Of a DNA stretch of 64,000 nt, positions 61,938 to 64,000 are shown one piece after another. A program made the translations under genes and the position numbers. A model generated the notes under the pieces. It saw nothing but the letters and a program-made list of their open reading frames with translations, did not search any database and was not told where the DNA came from. Every line of letters begins with the position of its first letter. Positions within the stretch are counted from its first letter, which is position 1. Source of the DNA: JAGVSR01 sp031413815 (lineage in GTDB: Bacteria; Pseudomonadota; Alphaproteobacteria; Rhizobiales; Hyphomicrobiaceae); the NCBI GenBank assembly GCA_031413815.1, contig JANOFU010000051.1:18541-82540 (forward strand). The letters are read 5' to 3'.

Positions 61938-63629
61938 CTAGTGCAATCCTGCTGATGCCGATGCCGCGGCCGCCCGCTTTTCATCAATGCGTTGTTTGAC
62001 ATCGAGACTTGGACCGAAAGCTTGCACAGCGCCTTCATTGAGCACCACCACGTCGTCGGTCAGCTGCAGAAGGCGCGGATCCTGCGTGGCCAAAACCAAA
62101 CCGAAGCCGCTGGCCTTCAAGTCTGTGAGAACAGCCATCAGGCGGCGCAGACCTGCGCCATCGAGGCCGATTTCAGGTTCATCAAGGACGATGATCTTTG
62201 GCTCACCAAAAACGGCGCGGGCGAACGCCACAGCACGGCGCTCGCGCACGGCAAGCCCCGATCCGCCGGGACCCACGGCCGTGTCATAACCCTGCGGGAG
62301 CGATTGAAGCGTCTCGTGGACGCCGGCCTTCAGTGCCGCATGAGCGACCGTCATGACGCTGGCATCGCCGAAGCGCGCAATATTCTCGTGGACCGTGCCC
62401 TCAATCAACGACGGCTCGTCGGGCATGTACCCAACGGGGGGCAGCGTTTCGCCGCGCTGCCACTTGGCAACAGGTATTCCGTCCAAGTCTGCACTGCCAG
62501 ACGTCGGGGCAACTGCACCTGCGATCATACCGGCGAGTGTCGACTTACCCGCGCCGTTAGGCCCAACGATGCCCAGGCAGCGGCCGGGTTCAAGTGTAAA
62601 GGAGACAGAGCGCAGCGCCGGTGTTTTGCGGCCCGGGTGATAGAACGTGGCGTCGCGAAGTACAATTTGCCCGCGGATGGATGTGCCGGCAGACCCGAGC
62701 TTTGGCACCATCGCGTCGGCTGGCAGGGCTTTCAGACGGCCGTAAGCCGCCCACGCCGACTGCAGCGCCTTCATGGACCCGACAAGATTTTCAAGCGGCG
62801 CCAGCGCGCGCGCCATCAGAATTGCGGCAGCGACGAGAGCGCCGGGCGCCAGTTCGCCTTGAACGACCAACCAGGCTCCCAGACCATACAGCGCGATCTG
62901 CGAGCCCAGGCGCACTTGGCGCGACAGCGAGCGGATCACACTCGACCGCTTGCCGATGGAGTAGGCACTGGAAATGTGTGAGCGGTTGAAGATTTCCCAC
63001 TGAGACGACGCACCCCTGGCCAGACCGAGAGCACCAGCAAACTGCGCGTTACCGGCAATCGTCGACCACCATTGCTGGGTCCGCTCGGCTGCGCGCGCCC
63101 GTTCCAGCTCCAAACGGCCGGTTAACAAACTTTGAAGAACAGCCGCAGCCGCCAACAGCAGAATACACGCGACCGAAGCGGCACCAATCATCGGGTGCAG
63201 CGCGAACAGTGCGATAACGAAAATGGGAACCCAAGGAGCGTCAAACAGCGGCGTCACCGCCGAACTCGCCAACACGCCACGGAAGCGCTCCAGCGCACTG
63301 GCATCCTGACGGAGCTCAGCTCCGGAGGTGCCCAGTTTTACGCCGTTCTCGAGAATGTACTGGCCGAGCTCGTGATCCAGCCACAAGCTGGCGCGCAGCA
63401 GGATCATATCCCGCGCGATTTCGATGACCGACAGCGTCAGGATCGCAGCACCGGCAATCAATGACAGCAACACGAGGGTTTCGATGCTGCCCAAGGGCAC
63501 CACCGTTTCAAACACCTGCAGTGTGTAGAGCGGCGTTGCCAGCATCAAAACATTGATGCAGCCGCTGAACAGGAACGCCGTGAACAACGCACGGCGCACC
63601 TGCTTCAGCATCCGCCTCGAGGTACGCAT
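61938..63629 (-). CDS. Type I secretion ABC transporter, atypical nucleotide-binding motifs
   Basis: Protein of 563 residues of the PrtD layout: membrane domain (about 10-290) and ATPase domain (about 320-540). Walker A GPNGAGKST (356-364) and Walker B IIVLDEPE (479-486, catalytic Glu present) are intact. The Q-loop position reads YMPDEPS where PrtD-type proteins have YLPQD. The signature that is normally LSGGQRQR reads GSGLAVRERR (456-465), and the switch histidine is replaced (LATQDPRLL, 513-521). It exports folded or unfolded RTX proteins with HlyD. It may still work as a transporter, but at altered ATPase activity. Confidence 0.9.
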   Translation of the reverse strand: MRTSRRMLKQVRRALFTAFLFSGCINVLMLATPLYTLQVFETVVPLGSIETLVLLSLIAGAAILTLSVIEIARDMILLRASLWLDHELGQYILENGVKLGTSGAELRQDASALERFRGVLASSAVTPLFDAPWVPIFVIALFALHPMIGAASVACILLLAAAAVLQSLLTGRLELERARAAERTQQWWSTIAGNAQFAGALGLARGASSQWEIFNRSHISSAYSIGKRSSVIRSLSRQVRLGSQIALYGLGAWLVVQGELAPGALVAAAILMARALAPLENLVGSMKALQSAWAAYGRLKALPADAMVPKLGSAGTSIRGQIVLRDATFYHPGRKTPALRSVSFTLEPGRCLGIVGPNGAGKSTLAGMIAGAVAPTSGSADLDGIPVAKWQRGETLPPVGYMPDEPSLIEGTVHENIARFGDASVMTVAHAALKAGVHETLQSLPQGYDTAVGPGGSGLAVRERRAVAFARAVFGEPKIIVLDEPEIGLDGAGLRRLMAVLTDLKASGFGLVLATQDPRLLQLTDDVVVLNEGAVQAFGPSLDVKQRIDEKRAAAASASAGLH

Positions 63630-63801
63630 TACATGATCCTAGAGGTACGAACGACAGGCCAGTCGCAGGAATATCCCGCGTCCGGATAGTTCGACATTAG
63701 GGGTAAGGTCTAAACGATCTACGAACCATATCCGCGATTTCTGCCGCGTTTGGATCCGTGCGCCTTAACAATTGCTTTACGCGCGTCCTGGTGTGGATCG
63801 A

Positions 63802-64000
63802 TTACGCCAGGATCATCCCATCAGCGAGCCATGTGCCGGCTGTCGCGCCATGCACGCCGTCCAACATCGCGATGTCGACGAACGTCGATCCGATCTTCAC
63901 GGACAGCATCGACCCTTGAGCGCTGTCGGTGAAATGAACGACCGTATCGATGTTGGCACCCGGGAAGGCCTTTGTGAATTCCCGCAGATCAAGAACATCG
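63802..64000 (-). CDS. C-terminus of an RTX-type secreted protein (start beyond window)
   Basis: Partial gene; 65 codons ending at TAA 63802-63804. The encoded end, DVLDLREFTKAFPGANIDTV and later HFTDSAQGSMLSVKIGSTFVDIAMLDGVHG to WLADGMILA, resembles the C-terminal secretion region of hemolysin-type calcium-binding proteins (compare the RTX gene at 27186). No repeats remain within the window. Its position 172 bases ahead of the ABC gene in the same direction makes it the likely cargo of that exporter. Confidence 0.65.
   Translation of the reverse strand, partial: DVLDLREFTKAFPGANIDTVVHFTDSAQGSMLSVKIGSTFVDIAMLDGVHGATAGTWLADGMILA

Overview
The window reads as an ordinary chromosomal stretch of a GC-rich alphaproteobacterium, most likely of the order Hyphomicrobiales. 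The evidence is a circularly permuted two-piece tmRNA with the tag ANDNYAEAALAA followed by an alpha-type sspB, a thyA / lipoprotein / folA / hflK / hflC / DUF2065 / degP block, a DUF2852 gene, and a mraZ-rsmH-ftsL-ftsI division cluster. No phage, transposase, CRISPR array or rRNA operon was seen. The genus cannot be fixed from the sequence alone.

Layout. 1-4.5 kb: a TonB-dependent receptor (cut by the left edge) divergent from a secreted protein, exbB, exbD and tonB, forming one uptake unit. 4.6-7.5 kb: a histidine kinase without a sensor domain and a HerA-like ATPase. 7.5-9.8 kb: rfbC and the phosphatidylethanolamine pair pssA-psd. 10-16 kb: envelope quality control (degP, hflC, hflK) with thymidylate metabolism (folA, thyA). 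16-19 kb: GIY-YIG protein, flavoprotein, CPBP protease. 18.8-20 kb: ssrA then sspB, the tag-encoding RNA and the ClpXP adaptor that recognises tagged proteins. 20-26 kb: an M24 aminopeptidase, prmA, a DUF3754 protein and a membrane J-domain protein. 26-30 kb: bactofilin, a large RTX-like protein, tRNA-Leu. 30-35.6 kb: ceramidase-like protein, thioredoxin-like protein, and the dcw segment with a probable MraZ operator. 36.3-37.9 kb: tandem micro-genes for tiny secreted peptides, then an AraC-type regulator. 38-45.6 kb: small secreted proteins, an Ala/Asp/Pro repeat protein, RNase P RNA, a repeat-rich gene-poor stretch, a DUF3829 lipoprotein, an amidase and a TerB/J-domain protein. 46-53 kb: a fused hydantoinase, a pentapeptide-repeat protein and a two-component system. 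53-60 kb: small Cys-containing secreted proteins, a sterol-desaturase-like protein, the DUF2852 pair with its TetR regulator, twin TPR proteins and a membrane nuclease-like protein. 60-64 kb: a type I secretion unit (RTX C-terminus, ABC transporter, HlyD adaptor, PL14-like lyase).

The best candidate for something undescribed is at 36.3-37.9 kb. Two adjacent micro-genes carry different signal peptides but encode the same 16-residue mature peptide, a third has its own 23-residue mature part, a fourth overlaps it by one base, and an AraC-family gene follows. A second point of interest is the type I secretion ABC protein, whose signature motif, Q-loop and H-switch are all altered. A third is the tmRNA gene, whose intervening loop can form a 25-base-pair hairpin.

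Intergenic DNA carries at least two families of dispersed palindromes and a 214-bp tandem duplication. All product names rest on motif recognition by eye.
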